From Hoylesella buccalis ATCC 35310 (GTDB taxonomy: Bacteria > Bacteroidota > Bacteroidia > Bacteroidales > Bacteroidaceae): a stretch of 64,000 nucleotides of DNA. The stretch's first letter is position 1. Every line of letters begins with the position of its first letter. The notes beneath the pieces are model-generated. The model saw only the letters and a list, made by a program, of their open reading frames with translations, made no database searches and was not told the origin of the DNA. The translations under genes were made by a program, and so were the position numbers. This document shows, in pieces, positions 1 to 8,257 of the stretch. The DNA is taken from positions 2,542,001 to 2,606,000 of the forward strand of contig NZ_CP102287.1 in assembly GCF_025151385.1 (NCBI RefSeq), in the 5' to 3' direction.

Positions 1-1
1 T

Positions 2-1957
2 ACGCCCAACAGTGTGAGTGCCACACTCACTCAAGATGATATTGCCCGTGCCGCGGGTAAGTCTTTGGCGTCGATGTTAGAGAACGTCAGTGGGGTGAGC
101 ATGCTTCAGACGGGTTCCAACGTTGCCAAACCCGTGATACACGGCATGTATGGCAACCGAATATTGGTAGTGAGCCGAGGCGCTAAGCTTACCGGACAGC
201 AGTGGGGGATAGACCATGCGCCGGAAATCGACAAGAATGCCTTCAACGACGTGGTGGTTGTGAAAGGCTCTGAGTCGGTAAGATATGGCGCTGAGGCATT
301 GGGTGGTATCATCTTGATGAATGCCAAACCCTTGCCGTATGGCGCTCCTCAGATGCAAGCCGACGTGATGAGCTACTATGGAAGCAACGGACGGCAGATG
401 GGAACGGTAGGATACATGCAGGGAACGATGCCTTTTAACCGCCAAATAGCGTGGAGCTTGCAAGGCACTTTTGAACACTCGGGCGACCGAAGTACGGCGG
501 CTTATCTGCTTAACAACACGGGCATGCGGCAACGCAACGCCGTTTTTTCGCTTGGATACCAGCACAACCAGTGGCGCATTGAGACGGGTTACAGCTTGTT
601 TTGGCAGAAAATGGGGGTGATGCGTAGTGCGCAAATGGGCAACGAGCAGTTGCTGCAAGAGCGCATCAGGATAGGGCAACCGGTTGAGTTTACGCCTTTT
701 ACCTATCAAATAGATTATCCCTTTCAGCGCGTGGCGCATCATACCGCCTTTGTCAATGTTTATTATCAGCCCAGTAGGCGCGTGAAATGCAGTTGGCAAA
801 CCACCTATCAAGCCGACGACAGGCGTGAAAATCGCATCCGTCGCATGAACCATTCGGACATCCCTTCGGTTAGTCTTTTCTTGCAATCACTGCAATCACA
901 ATGGCATTGGAGTAAACTGTCTGACCGTTGGAAGACAGAGTGGGGGGCGCAAGGTATGCTCATGAAGAATAGTAATGAGCGTGGAACGGGAGTGGTACCT
1001 GTAATACCCAACTATACAGAGACCACCCTTGGTGCTTATGCGTTGCGCAAATATCTGGGCGATACATGGGGTGTAGAGGGCGGAACAAGGTTTGATTACC
1101 AGCTTACCCGTGCCGATGGTTACGATTGGACCGGGCATCGATACGGCGGAAGCAGGCACTTTGAGAACGTTACCTTTACGCTTGGGGCACATCAGCATTT
1201 TACCAAACAACTGACACTTGCCTCGAACGTGGGCATGGCATGGCGCGCACCACACGTTTACGAACTGTTTAGTAATGGCAACGAGCTAAGCTCTGGCATG
1301 TTTGTGCGTGGCGACTCCACGCTCCGTTCAGAGCAGAGTTACAAGTGGGTGACCTCACTCAGCTACGCCAACACATGGGTGCAAGCCCGGGTGGATGGAT
1401 ATGTGCAATGGATTAATCATTACATTTACGATTATCCTACGCACGAGAACATCGTCGTAGTGTCTGGAGCATACCCCGTATTTCAATACGTTCAGACCAA
1501 TGCCTTGTTTCGTGGAGTGGATGTAGATGCGCATTTTTACCCCTTGCGTACGATTGATTATCGCGTGTTTGCATCATGGATATGGGCAAACGAACAACGA
1601 ACCAAGGCGTATTTGCCGTACATTCCGTCGTTTAAGCTCACACAACAACTGTCGTGGAAGCCTGCTGTCAGTGGGGCTTGGCATCCTTCTGTGGGCATTG
1701 AACATCGCTATGTAGCCAAACAACGCAGGTTTAATGCGGCTACCGATCTAACAGATGATACGCCTGCGGCATACCATTTGGTGGGCTTTAACTGTGGTGT
1801 TACCTGGAAAATGCCTCACCATCAACAACTATCCTTGTTGTTCGAAGGAACCAATGTGTTGAATCAATTGTATAAGGAGTACACCAATCGAAGTCGTTAT
1901 TATGCACACGACTTGGGTAGGGACATTCGTTGTACCCTTCGCTGGAAGTTTAATTGA
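2..1957 (+). CDS. TonB-dependent outer membrane receptor, 5' end cut by window edge
   Basis: About 650 residues are visible; the start, signal peptide and probably the TonB box lie before the window. The first ~100 residues are the C-terminal part of a plug domain (SMLENVSGVSML, then VIHGMYGNRILVVSRG, then SVRYGAEALGGIILMNA). The rest is a long barrel rich in alternating aromatic residues, ending in LRWKFN. The plug segment GQQWGIDHAPEID resembles the ZnuD-like branch of metal receptors; this is recalled similarity, not a search. The next gene encodes a histidine-rich surface-type lipoprotein, so the pair probably captures and imports a metal or metal complex. The substrate is inference. The stop codon is followed within six bases by an 8-bp repeat array. 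Confidence 0.9.
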   Translation, partial: TPNSVSATLTQDDIARAAGKSLASMLENVSGVSMLQTGSNVAKPVIHGMYGNRILVVSRGAKLTGQQWGIDHAPEIDKNAFNDVVVVKGSESVRYGAEALGGIILMNAKPLPYGAPQMQADVMSYYGSNGRQMGTVGYMQGTMPFNRQIAWSLQGTFEHSGDRSTAAYLLNNTGMRQRNAVFSLGYQHNQWRIETGYSLFWQKMGVMRSAQMGNEQLLQERIRIGQPVEFTPFTYQIDYPFQRVAHHTAFVNVYYQPSRRVKCSWQTTYQADDRRENRIRRMNHSDIPSVSLFLQSLQSQWHWSKLSDRWKTEWGAQGMLMKNSNERGTGVVPVIPNYTETTLGAYALRKYLGDTWGVEGGTRFDYQLTRADGYDWTGHRYGGSRHFENVTFTLGAHQHFTKQLTLASNVGMAWRAPHVYELFSNGNELSSGMFVRGDSTLRSEQSYKWVTSLSYANTWVQARVDGYVQWINHYIYDYPTHENIVVVSGAYPVFQYVQTNALFRGVDVDAHFYPLRTIDYRVFASWIWANEQRTKAYLPYIPSFKLTQQLSWKPAVSGAWHPSVGIEHRYVAKQRRFNAATDLTDDTPAAYHLVGFNCGVTWKMPHHQQLSLLFEGTNVLNQLYKEYTNRSRYYAHDLGRDIRCTLRWKFN

Positions 1958-1962
1958 GATAG

Positions 1963-2002
1963 TTGACGAGTTCACGAGTTAACAAGTTGACCAGTTGATA
2001 GT
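1963..2002 (+). repeat. 8-bp tandem array, solitary left-end copy
   Basis: Five consecutive 8-mers: TTGACGAG, TTCACGAG, TTAACAAG, TTGACCAG, TTGATAGT. It begins just after the receptor stop codon, and TTCATC follows 8 bases downstream of it. The same unit and the same terminal TTGATAGT occur at 25641 and 30486. No opposing AACTCGTG-type array is visible before the lipoprotein gene at 2078, so this looks like a one-ended copy. Confidence 0.75.
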
Positions 2003-2077
2003 TTGCGGGTTCATCAATAATGATAACCGTATTCATCATTTTATAAAAAACAAACATAATCAAAATAAAAAAAAACA

Positions 2078-3724
2078 ATGAGAACAAAGACCATATTTTC
2101 AACCGTTTTCGCATACCTCTGTATGTTGTTGATATTTGTAGTAGTATCGTGTAAGCCCGAAGAGGCTGTCGATGAAACAAAAAACAAGTTGCACGAAGAC
2201 CCGGTGAAGGCCGTTTTTACCCTACAAGAGGGGTCCATCAAGGGTAACAAATCGTTTAACCAGCAGTTGGTGTTGGCAGATTTTACCCCATCAACAACGC
2301 CGGCACAACAAATCGTTTGGGAAATAACACCCAAAGAAGGGTGGCACGTTAGCAGTGCGCTCAAACACTTTCAAGTGAAGAGCGTCAAGGAGAATCCAGC
2401 GGTAGTGTACCACCTGTCCATTGAATATTATAATAGTAAGGGGCAGAAAATCAATCACCAGTTCTTTGATTTGGGACAAGATAAGATACACCAGCACTTC
2501 TTTTCGCTGTACAAAACCACTACGGTGTTGGGCAAGACAGGCAAGGCTCGCGTGACAGATAAGAGCCAATTGCCCTACGATTATTGCTATGTGGACCAAT
2601 ACAATGGGGTAGACATGGGGGCTACCAACCCCGTTGGATTTGACGGGTTGTTGCAGATTGTGCATCCGAGTGAAGCGTTCAACCTGTCAGTAGACTTGCT
2701 GCATGCGGCTCAAAGCAAATATGATAAGGACAATCGGTTGTCACCTTTCTATCTTCCTGCAGCGGTTCTCACCTCTACCGGTCAGTGGGACATTACGGTG
2801 TCGCTGCCCTTTGATGTAGACGGACAGGTGGCTCAAGGGGACGTGAAACCTCTCGATGCGTCGATGTTTCAACCCAAAACGGTGGAAATAGAGGTGTACG
2901 AGGGACATTTGCATGGCAAAAAAGCGTTTCATCAAAACGGATATTCAAAGAATAATGAATATTTGGGGAAGTCGTATCGGTTGAAATACACCTTAGAAAA
3001 CAATCGGTGGGTGGCTGATAAAACAAATCCTGCATGGGTGAACGTCTTGGGAAGTGCCAAAGAATATGCCATCTATGCCTTCGCATTGCGCTATTTCAAC
3101 GATAAGCATGAGGATATAACGGGGCAGATTGTGGACAAGGGTGAAGGCCAACACCATCAACATTTCTTTACCGCAAGCAATATCAAACCTTCGTATGGTG
3201 GGGTAGAGGAGGCTACGGATGGCAACAACTCCGACTTTTTCAATTACACCTATTGCGACACTGATCCATGGAATAAGACCAATCATGATGACCATGCTGT
3301 TTTTAATGATGACAATCATCCCATTGGACTCAAAGGTTATTTTGCCTTTAAGCGTGCGCATAAGCAGTTTACGTTGAGCGTTAGGTTGATGCGTGCGCGG
3401 CAGTCAAAGTTGGTGGGGGGAAAGCCTTCTGTCTTTTATCAGCCAACCAAGCAACAGCAAGCCGAAGAGACATGGATGCCAAGCATAGACATTCCGGTGA
3501 GAGTATATATGGACGTGGACGAAAAAAGCCTGGACATGATTGATGATGGCAGCATTCAACACTTTGAAACAATGAAGCTGAGCGACCTTTCTAATCGCGA
3601 CCAAGGCATCGTAACGACAATGATGAAAGCCTTCGACCTGAAAGATTTTAAGGTGGCTCTGGCAGAGTTTTATTGGCTGATGAACGACACTCCCGATCAC
3701 GACGGCAGTGGGTTTTGGTTCTAA
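2078..3724 (+). CDS. Histidine-rich lipoprotein with a duplicated domain, probable partner of the TonB receptor
   Basis: 548 residues. A lipoprotein signal peptide ends in VVVSC (Cys25), and the following KPEEAVDE is acidic, as in Bacteroidota surface-export signals. The mature part seems to be two copies of a ~220-residue domain. Each copy has an EG..G/HGK..F.Q motif near its start (about residues 50 and 275), a YNSKGQKI / FNDKHEDI stretch, and then a HQHFF motif (KIHQHFF, GQHHQHFF). Each then has a G(L/Y)...F.LSV.L..A.QSK segment followed by a predicted beta strand. The second copy also has HLHGKKAFHQNG and NHDDHAVFNDDNH. Clustered histidines and acids suggest metal binding. I do not recognise a named family; the role is inferred from motifs and the adjacent receptor. 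Confidence 0.8.
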   Translation: MRTKTIFSTVFAYLCMLLIFVVVSCKPEEAVDETKNKLHEDPVKAVFTLQEGSIKGNKSFNQQLVLADFTPSTTPAQQIVWEITPKEGWHVSSALKHFQVKSVKENPAVVYHLSIEYYNSKGQKINHQFFDLGQDKIHQHFFSLYKTTTVLGKTGKARVTDKSQLPYDYCYVDQYNGVDMGATNPVGFDGLLQIVHPSEAFNLSVDLLHAAQSKYDKDNRLSPFYLPAAVLTSTGQWDITVSLPFDVDGQVAQGDVKPLDASMFQPKTVEIEVYEGHLHGKKAFHQNGYSKNNEYLGKSYRLKYTLENNRWVADKTNPAWVNVLGSAKEYAIYAFALRYFNDKHEDITGQIVDKGEGQHHQHFFTASNIKPSYGGVEEATDGNNSDFFNYTYCDTDPWNKTNHDDHAVFNDDNHPIGLKGYFAFKRAHKQFTLSVRLMRARQSKLVGGKPSVFYQPTKQQQAEETWMPSIDIPVRVYMDVDEKSLDMIDDGSIQHFETMKLSDLSNRDQGIVTTMMKAFDLKDFKVALAEFYWLMNDTPDHDGSGFWF

Positions 3725-3753
3725 TGCAGTTCTGTAAACTGCTTGATGCAACA

Positions 3754-3826
3754 CAGCTTGGCAGGTTATGCTGCGCCCTTTGCGGTACATGTAACCGCTC
3801 GGGTGCGAGATGAGCCTGCCAAGCTG
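3754..3826 (+). terminator. Long-loop inverted repeat after the lipoprotein gene
   Basis: CAGCTTGGCAGG (3754-3765) pairs perfectly with CCTGCCAAGCTG (3815-3826) across a 49-base loop, starting 30 bases after the stop codon. There is no U-tract, so a transcript 3'-end structure is likelier than a classical terminator. Confidence 0.4.
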
Positions 3827-3900
3827 CTTCCTATCCTCATCCATGCGTTACCCAACGTATGGATGATATTTTTTCCGTCTCCATGCTACTGCCCTTCAAT

Positions 3901-3988
3901 CTCTATGCTTTTGGTGTCCAAACTCAATGCTTTTGAAGGCCAAACTCAATGCTTTTGGAGTTCAAACTCAATGCTTTTGAAAAGTGTT
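3901..3988 (+). repeat. 22-bp period array, four units
   Basis: Four units with an exact 22-base period begin at 3901, 3923, 3945 and 3967. Conserved core CTCAATGCTTTTG (first unit CTCTATG), six variable bases, then AAA. The last unit degenerates into GAAAAGTGTT. It lies in the 361-base spacer between convergent genes. The same period and core recur near 11590, 44440 and 54857, and in degenerate form at 21776. The motif GATATTTTGTAACC(A)ATTG follows at 3994-4012. Confidence 0.8.
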
Positions 3989-4085
3989 TTCTTGATATTT
4001 TGTAACCAATTGGTATTCAGTTGGTTTTGATATTGCGGCGAGTGAGGTTCTCAGGCGTGGCCAACGTCTTCAAGGCATCATTCGT

Positions 4086-4292
4086 TTATTTGTTGTTATC
4101 GCATGGGGTAGGGGGCTCGTTTGATTGTTGTCGCCATTCAATGGCTTTCAGGCGGTTGTACTCTTCCATGGGAAGTATCACCACACTCTTGTCACCTGGG
4201 CGTTGTACCAACAGCGTTTCGTTGCCGTTGGCCACTTCATCCATGTAGCTGATGGGGTCGGTCGCGTATCTTAGGATATCTATTATTTTCAT
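4086..4292 (-). CDS. Phd/YefM-type antitoxin-like protein, no toxin partner seen
   Basis: 68 residues from the ATG at 4292; an upstream in-frame start would add 18 poorly conserved residues. MKIIDILRYATDPISYMDEV followed by a VLPMEEYNRLKAIEW stretch fits the Phd/YefM fold, in which an N-terminal dimerisation and DNA-binding part normally precedes a toxin-binding tail. The tail is short (QSNEPPTPCDNNK). Type II modules usually have a toxin gene adjacent or overlapping. None is visible: upstream is polA, and downstream is non-coding repeat DNA. It is therefore an orphan, either a relic or a stand-alone regulator. It reads in the same direction as polA, 60 bases downstream of it, and may be co-transcribed. 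Confidence 0.7.
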   Translation of the reverse strand: MKIIDILRYATDPISYMDEVANGNETLLVQRPGDKSVVILPMEEYNRLKAIEWRQQSNEPPTPCDNNK

Positions 4293-4352
4293 GTAAGTAG
4301 TCGTTTGGGTTTGTGTGTTCGCGGTGCTTTGTCCCGCAAACGGCATAGGTTG

Positions 4353-7115
4353 TTAGTGCGCTTCCAGCCAGTTTTTACCCCAACCGCCATCGGCTATCAG
4401 TGGAACCCGCAGCGGATAAGCGTTTTGCATCTCTTCCATCACGATGCGTTCAACCTGCTCTTTCTCCTCGGGCAGCACGCTGAAATTAAGTTCGTCGTGT
4501 ACCTGAAGAATCATTTTTGATTGGATGTTCTCTCGTTTGAACCGTTCGTAAATGCGTATCATCGCCACCTTGATGATGTCGGCAGCCGACCCTTGGATGG
4601 GGGCATTGATAGCATTGCGCTCTGCAAAACCACGAACGGTAGCGTTGCGGCTGTTGATATCGGGGAGATAGCGGCGGCGATGGAAGAATGTTTCCACATA
4701 TCCTTGCTCGCGAGCCGTTGTTTTAGCCTGTTCCATGTAGTCGTATACCTGCGGAAAGGTGGTGAAATAGCCGTCGATAAGCTGTTTGGCTTCGTTCCGA
4801 TCGATGCCCAATCGTTCTGCCAAGCCAAACACCGTGATGCCATAGATGATGCCGAAGTTGGCGCGTTTGGCTTTGGTTCGTTCATCACGCGTCACGTCTT
4901 TCATGTCCTTTCCGTATATTTTGGCAGCGGTAGCAGCATGGATGTCATAGCCATGTTCAAAAGCCTCGATCATGTGTTTGTCACCACTGAGATGCGCCAT
5001 GACACGCAATTCTATCTGACTATAATCAGCAGAGAAGAACAAACAACCGTCTTCGGGGATGAAACACTTGCGTATTTCCTTCCCATCCTCGCCCCGTACG
5101 GGGATGTTTTGCAGGTTGGGATCGCTCGAGGAGAGCCGACCTGTGGCCGTTACGGTTTGGTTGAACGAGGTGTGGATGTGTCCTGTTCGGGGATTGATGA
5201 GCTTGGGTAGGGCATCGACATACGTTCCCAAGAGTTTCTTCAGTCCACGGTAATCTAAGATGAGGGTTACTATTTCGTTGCCAGCCGCATATTTTTGTAG
5301 TTCCTCTTCACTGGTAACAAACTGCCCGGTCTTTGTCTTTTTGGGCTTTTCGGCTATTTGTAATTTGCCGAAAAGAATGTCGCCCACCTGTTTAGGAGAT
5401 GACACATTAAATGACTCGCCAGCCAGTTCGTGAATCTGATGCTCCAAATCCAGCATTCGTTTGGTGAAGTTTTCTGACGTTTCCTTCAACGCTTCGGTGT
5501 CTATGCGCACGCCGTTCATTTCCATTTCGGCCAGTACGTTCACCAAAGGCATTTCCATTTGGTAGAACAGATTAGCGACTCCGGCTTCCTTGAGTTTAGG
5601 TTCGAGCGCGTTTTTAAGTTGTAATGTGATGTCTGCATCTTCGCAAGCGTACAGGTAAACATCGGTAGGAGCGAGGTCGCGCATGTTCTTTTGGTTCTTT
5701 CCTCGCTCGCCAATCAGTTCTTCAATATGAATGGTTTGATAGTTGAGGTACACCTCCGCCATGTAATCCATGTTGTGACGAAGTTCAGGTTGCAGCACAT
5801 AATGGGCGATCATGGTGTCGAACATCGGTCCTTTTAGTTCGATACCGTAATTGCGAAGCACCTCCATGTCGTACTTGATATTTTGTCCTACTTTCACAAT
5901 CTCCTCGTTTTCATAGAGAGGTTTGAATATTTTAACAAGATTTACGGCATCTTCACGGTTAGCCGGAACAGGCACATAAAATGCCTTTTTCGGCTCAACA
6001 GCAAAGCTCAAACCAACCAATTCTGCCTCCATGGGGTTGGTTGAAGTGGTCTCTGTGTCTAGACTGAGAATTTTATTTGTTAAGAAAAAGTCACAAATCC
6101 GATGCGCTTCTTCTTGACTATCAATGAGTTTGTATTCGTAATGACCCGTTTTAAGGCTCTCAAAACTCGCGTTTTTTGGCTCAATCTGCCCAATTGCCGA
6201 GGATTCTGCAAAGAGATTGAGCTGTTTGTTTGCTGTTTTTGGGTTATTTTGTGATTTATTAAGGATTCTGTTGGCGAACGTTTTGAATTCCAATTCGGTG
6301 AAGATTTCGGCCAATTTATTTTCATCAGGTTGTTTCAACTTCAATTCATCCAGATTTAACTCGATGGGGACATCGGTGCGAATGGTTGCCAAGAATTGGG
6401 ACATCTTAATATCCTCGATGGCATTCTCCACTTTCTCGCGCAACTTACCTTTAATCTCTGCGGTTCGTTTCAACAGCTCCTCCACAGAGCCAAACTGATT
6501 GATAAGTTTTGAAGCGGTCTTTTCTCCCACGCCTGGACACCCCGGAAAGTTGTCTGCCGAGTCACCCATCAGTGCCAAAAGGTCGATGACTTGTAGTGGG
6601 GTAGTGATGTTGTATTTGTCGCATATCTCTTTTACACCCAGCGTTTCGTAACCCCCTCCGTGCCGTGGACGGTACATGAAGACGTTCTTTCTCACCAATT
6701 GTCCATAGTCTTTGTCAGGGGTAAGCATATAAGTATCAATGCCTTTTTTGCCCGATTTCATCGCTAATGTGCCGATAACATCGTCGGCTTCGAAGCCGTC
6801 TACTTGCAAACTTGGAATGTGGTAGGCCTCCAATATTTGTTTGATGATAGGTACCGCTTTCTTAATGTCTTCGGGTGTGGCTTCCCGTTGAGCCTTGTAA
6901 GCGGGGAAAGCCTCGTTCCTAAAGGTAAGTCCATGGTCGAATGCCACGCCAATATATGTGGGATTCTCTTTTGTCAACACCTCGTTGAGGGTGTTGCAAA
7001 AGCCCATGATAGCCGATGTATTGAGGCCTTTGGAGTTGATACGCGGGTTGTTGATGAATGCGTAATACGACCTATAAATGAGTGCATAGGCGTCCAAGAG
7101 AAACAGTTTGTCCAT
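4353..7115 (-). CDS. polA: DNA polymerase I
   Basis: 920 residues, the usual length. The N-terminal ~290 residues form the 5'-3' exonuclease (LFLLDAYALIYRSYYAF, GDSADNFPGCPGVGEKTA). A 3'-5' exonuclease domain begins near residue 330 with SLDTETTSTNP, so the DxE metal ligands are kept and proofreading is probably active. The C-terminal polymerase has motif A (SADYSQIELRVMAHLSGD), motif B (KRANFGIIYGITVFGLA) and motif C (QVHDELNF). It fills gaps after excision repair and removes Okazaki primers. It is divergent from the polyprenyl synthase gene; a TAATTTTA element at 7136-7143 on the minus strand may be its -7 box (one mismatch). Confidence 0.98.
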   Translation of the reverse strand: MDKLFLLDAYALIYRSYYAFINNPRINSKGLNTSAIMGFCNTLNEVLTKENPTYIGVAFDHGLTFRNEAFPAYKAQREATPEDIKKAVPIIKQILEAYHIPSLQVDGFEADDVIGTLAMKSGKKGIDTYMLTPDKDYGQLVRKNVFMYRPRHGGGYETLGVKEICDKYNITTPLQVIDLLALMGDSADNFPGCPGVGEKTASKLINQFGSVEELLKRTAEIKGKLREKVENAIEDIKMSQFLATIRTDVPIELNLDELKLKQPDENKLAEIFTELEFKTFANRILNKSQNNPKTANKQLNLFAESSAIGQIEPKNASFESLKTGHYEYKLIDSQEEAHRICDFFLTNKILSLDTETTSTNPMEAELVGLSFAVEPKKAFYVPVPANREDAVNLVKIFKPLYENEEIVKVGQNIKYDMEVLRNYGIELKGPMFDTMIAHYVLQPELRHNMDYMAEVYLNYQTIHIEELIGERGKNQKNMRDLAPTDVYLYACEDADITLQLKNALEPKLKEAGVANLFYQMEMPLVNVLAEMEMNGVRIDTEALKETSENFTKRMLDLEHQIHELAGESFNVSSPKQVGDILFGKLQIAEKPKKTKTGQFVTSEEELQKYAAGNEIVTLILDYRGLKKLLGTYVDALPKLINPRTGHIHTSFNQTVTATGRLSSSDPNLQNIPVRGEDGKEIRKCFIPEDGCLFFSADYSQIELRVMAHLSGDKHMIEAFEHGYDIHAATAAKIYGKDMKDVTRDERTKAKRANFGIIYGITVFGLAERLGIDRNEAKQLIDGYFTTFPQVYDYMEQAKTTAREQGYVETFFHRRRYLPDINSRNATVRGFAERNAINAPIQGSAADIIKVAMIRIYERFKRENIQSKMILQVHDELNFSVLPEEKEQVERIVMEEMQNAYPLRVPLIADGGWGKNWLEAH

Positions 7116-7176
7116 ATTTTAGTGTATTATTCCTGTAAAATTACGAAAAAAATGGAACAAATAGGGATTTATTCTG

Positions 7177-7184
7177 TATTTTTG
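7177..7184 (+). promoter_or_regulatory. -7 promoter element TATTTTTG
   Basis: Matches the Bacteroidota -7 consensus TAnnTTTG, 18 bases before the ATG at 7202. It overlaps an in-frame GTG at 7184, which argues that translation starts at 7202. No clear TTTG -33 box is seen 19-21 bases upstream. Confidence 0.55.
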
Positions 7185-7201
7185 TGACAAAAATAGCAAG
7201 C

Positions 7202-8179
7202 ATGGACTATTTATCCTTGATACAACAACCTATTGTCGATGAATTGAATGACTTTGATTACCTGTATAATGAATCATTGTCACACGGTGATGGACTGCTC
7301 TCGCAAGCACTTTCTCACATTCGTCAACGAAAGGGAAAGCGCATGCGGCCCATGCTTATTTTGTTAATAGCGAAGAACTTTAGTGGGGTTACCTCGACCG
7401 CCCAACATGCTGCGGTGGGCTTGGAACTGCTGCATACCGCCAGCCTTGTCCACGATGATGTGGTGGACGAGAGTGGCGAACGTCGTGGACAGGCATCGGT
7501 GAATGCTACCTATGACAACAAAGTGGCGGTGCTGGTGGGCGATTATATCCTGTCAACGGCTTTGTTGCAGGTTTCTTTCACCCATTCGGAAGCCATTATT
7601 CAAAACCTTGCCAACCTTGGTAGAACCTTGTCGAATGGTGAGATTTTGCAGCTGAGCAATATCCAGAATCAGGACATTTCGGAAGAAGTATATTACCAAG
7701 TCATTAAGCAAAAGACGGCTGCTTTGTTCGAATCGTGTGCCGTGATTGGCGCACAAGCAGGCAAAGCAACACCCGAAGAGGTGGAGGCAGCTCGTGAATT
7801 TGGACAGACGTTGGGTATTATTTTCCAGATTAGGGATGATATTTTCGATTATTTTGAATCGAAAGAGATTGGCAAACCCACTGGCAATGATATGGTAGAG
7901 GGGAAACTTACCCTCCCTGTTATTTATGCCTTGAATTCTACGCACGATGCCACCATGCTTCAATTGGCACATAAGGTGAAGGAAAACACGGTGACGCCCG
8001 ATGAAATCGCACAATTGGTAACTTTCACCAAGCAGCAGGGTGGCATTGAATATGCCGAACAACGCATGGGCGAATTGCATCAACAAGCATTGGCTTTTAT
8101 AGACATGCATGTGGCGGATGCCGATATTAAGAAGGCTTTGCAGGCCTATATCGACTATGTGGTGAAGCGTACTAAATAA
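7202..8179 (+). CDS. Polyprenyl diphosphate synthase (IspA/IspB family)
   Basis: 325 residues. It shows the two aspartate-rich motifs of trans-prenyltransferases: LVHDDVVDESGERRG (first DDxxD, near residue 82) and FQIRDDIFDYFESKEIGKP (second). RQRKGKRMRPML is the upstream basic substrate site. The length and the residues before the first DDxxD fit medium/long-chain (C35-C40) synthases, which make the side chain of menaquinone. That would supply the quinone used by the fumarate reductase at 22.9-27 kb. Exact chain length cannot be read here. I chose the ATG at 7202 over the GTG at 7184 because the likely promoter -7 box ends at 7184. Confidence 0.9.
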   Translation: MDYLSLIQQPIVDELNDFDYLYNESLSHGDGLLSQALSHIRQRKGKRMRPMLILLIAKNFSGVTSTAQHAAVGLELLHTASLVHDDVVDESGERRGQASVNATYDNKVAVLVGDYILSTALLQVSFTHSEAIIQNLANLGRTLSNGEILQLSNIQNQDISEEVYYQVIKQKTAALFESCAVIGAQAGKATPEEVEAAREFGQTLGIIFQIRDDIFDYFESKEIGKPTGNDMVEGKLTLPVIYALNSTHDATMLQLAHKVKENTVTPDEIAQLVTFTKQQGGIEYAEQRMGELHQQALAFIDMHVADADIKKALQAYIDYVVKRTK

Positions 8180-8257
8180 GGAGTACGAACACCTTTTGCT
8201 GCCTTGTTTTTGTTTTGAGCGTGGTAGATTACCTGTAATAATCATATTTTTTTAGTC

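Noticed and set aside
3901-3988. 22-bp arrays as possible CRISPRs
   Set aside because: Spacers would be only about 6-9 bases, repeats are imperfect, and there are no cas genes in the window.
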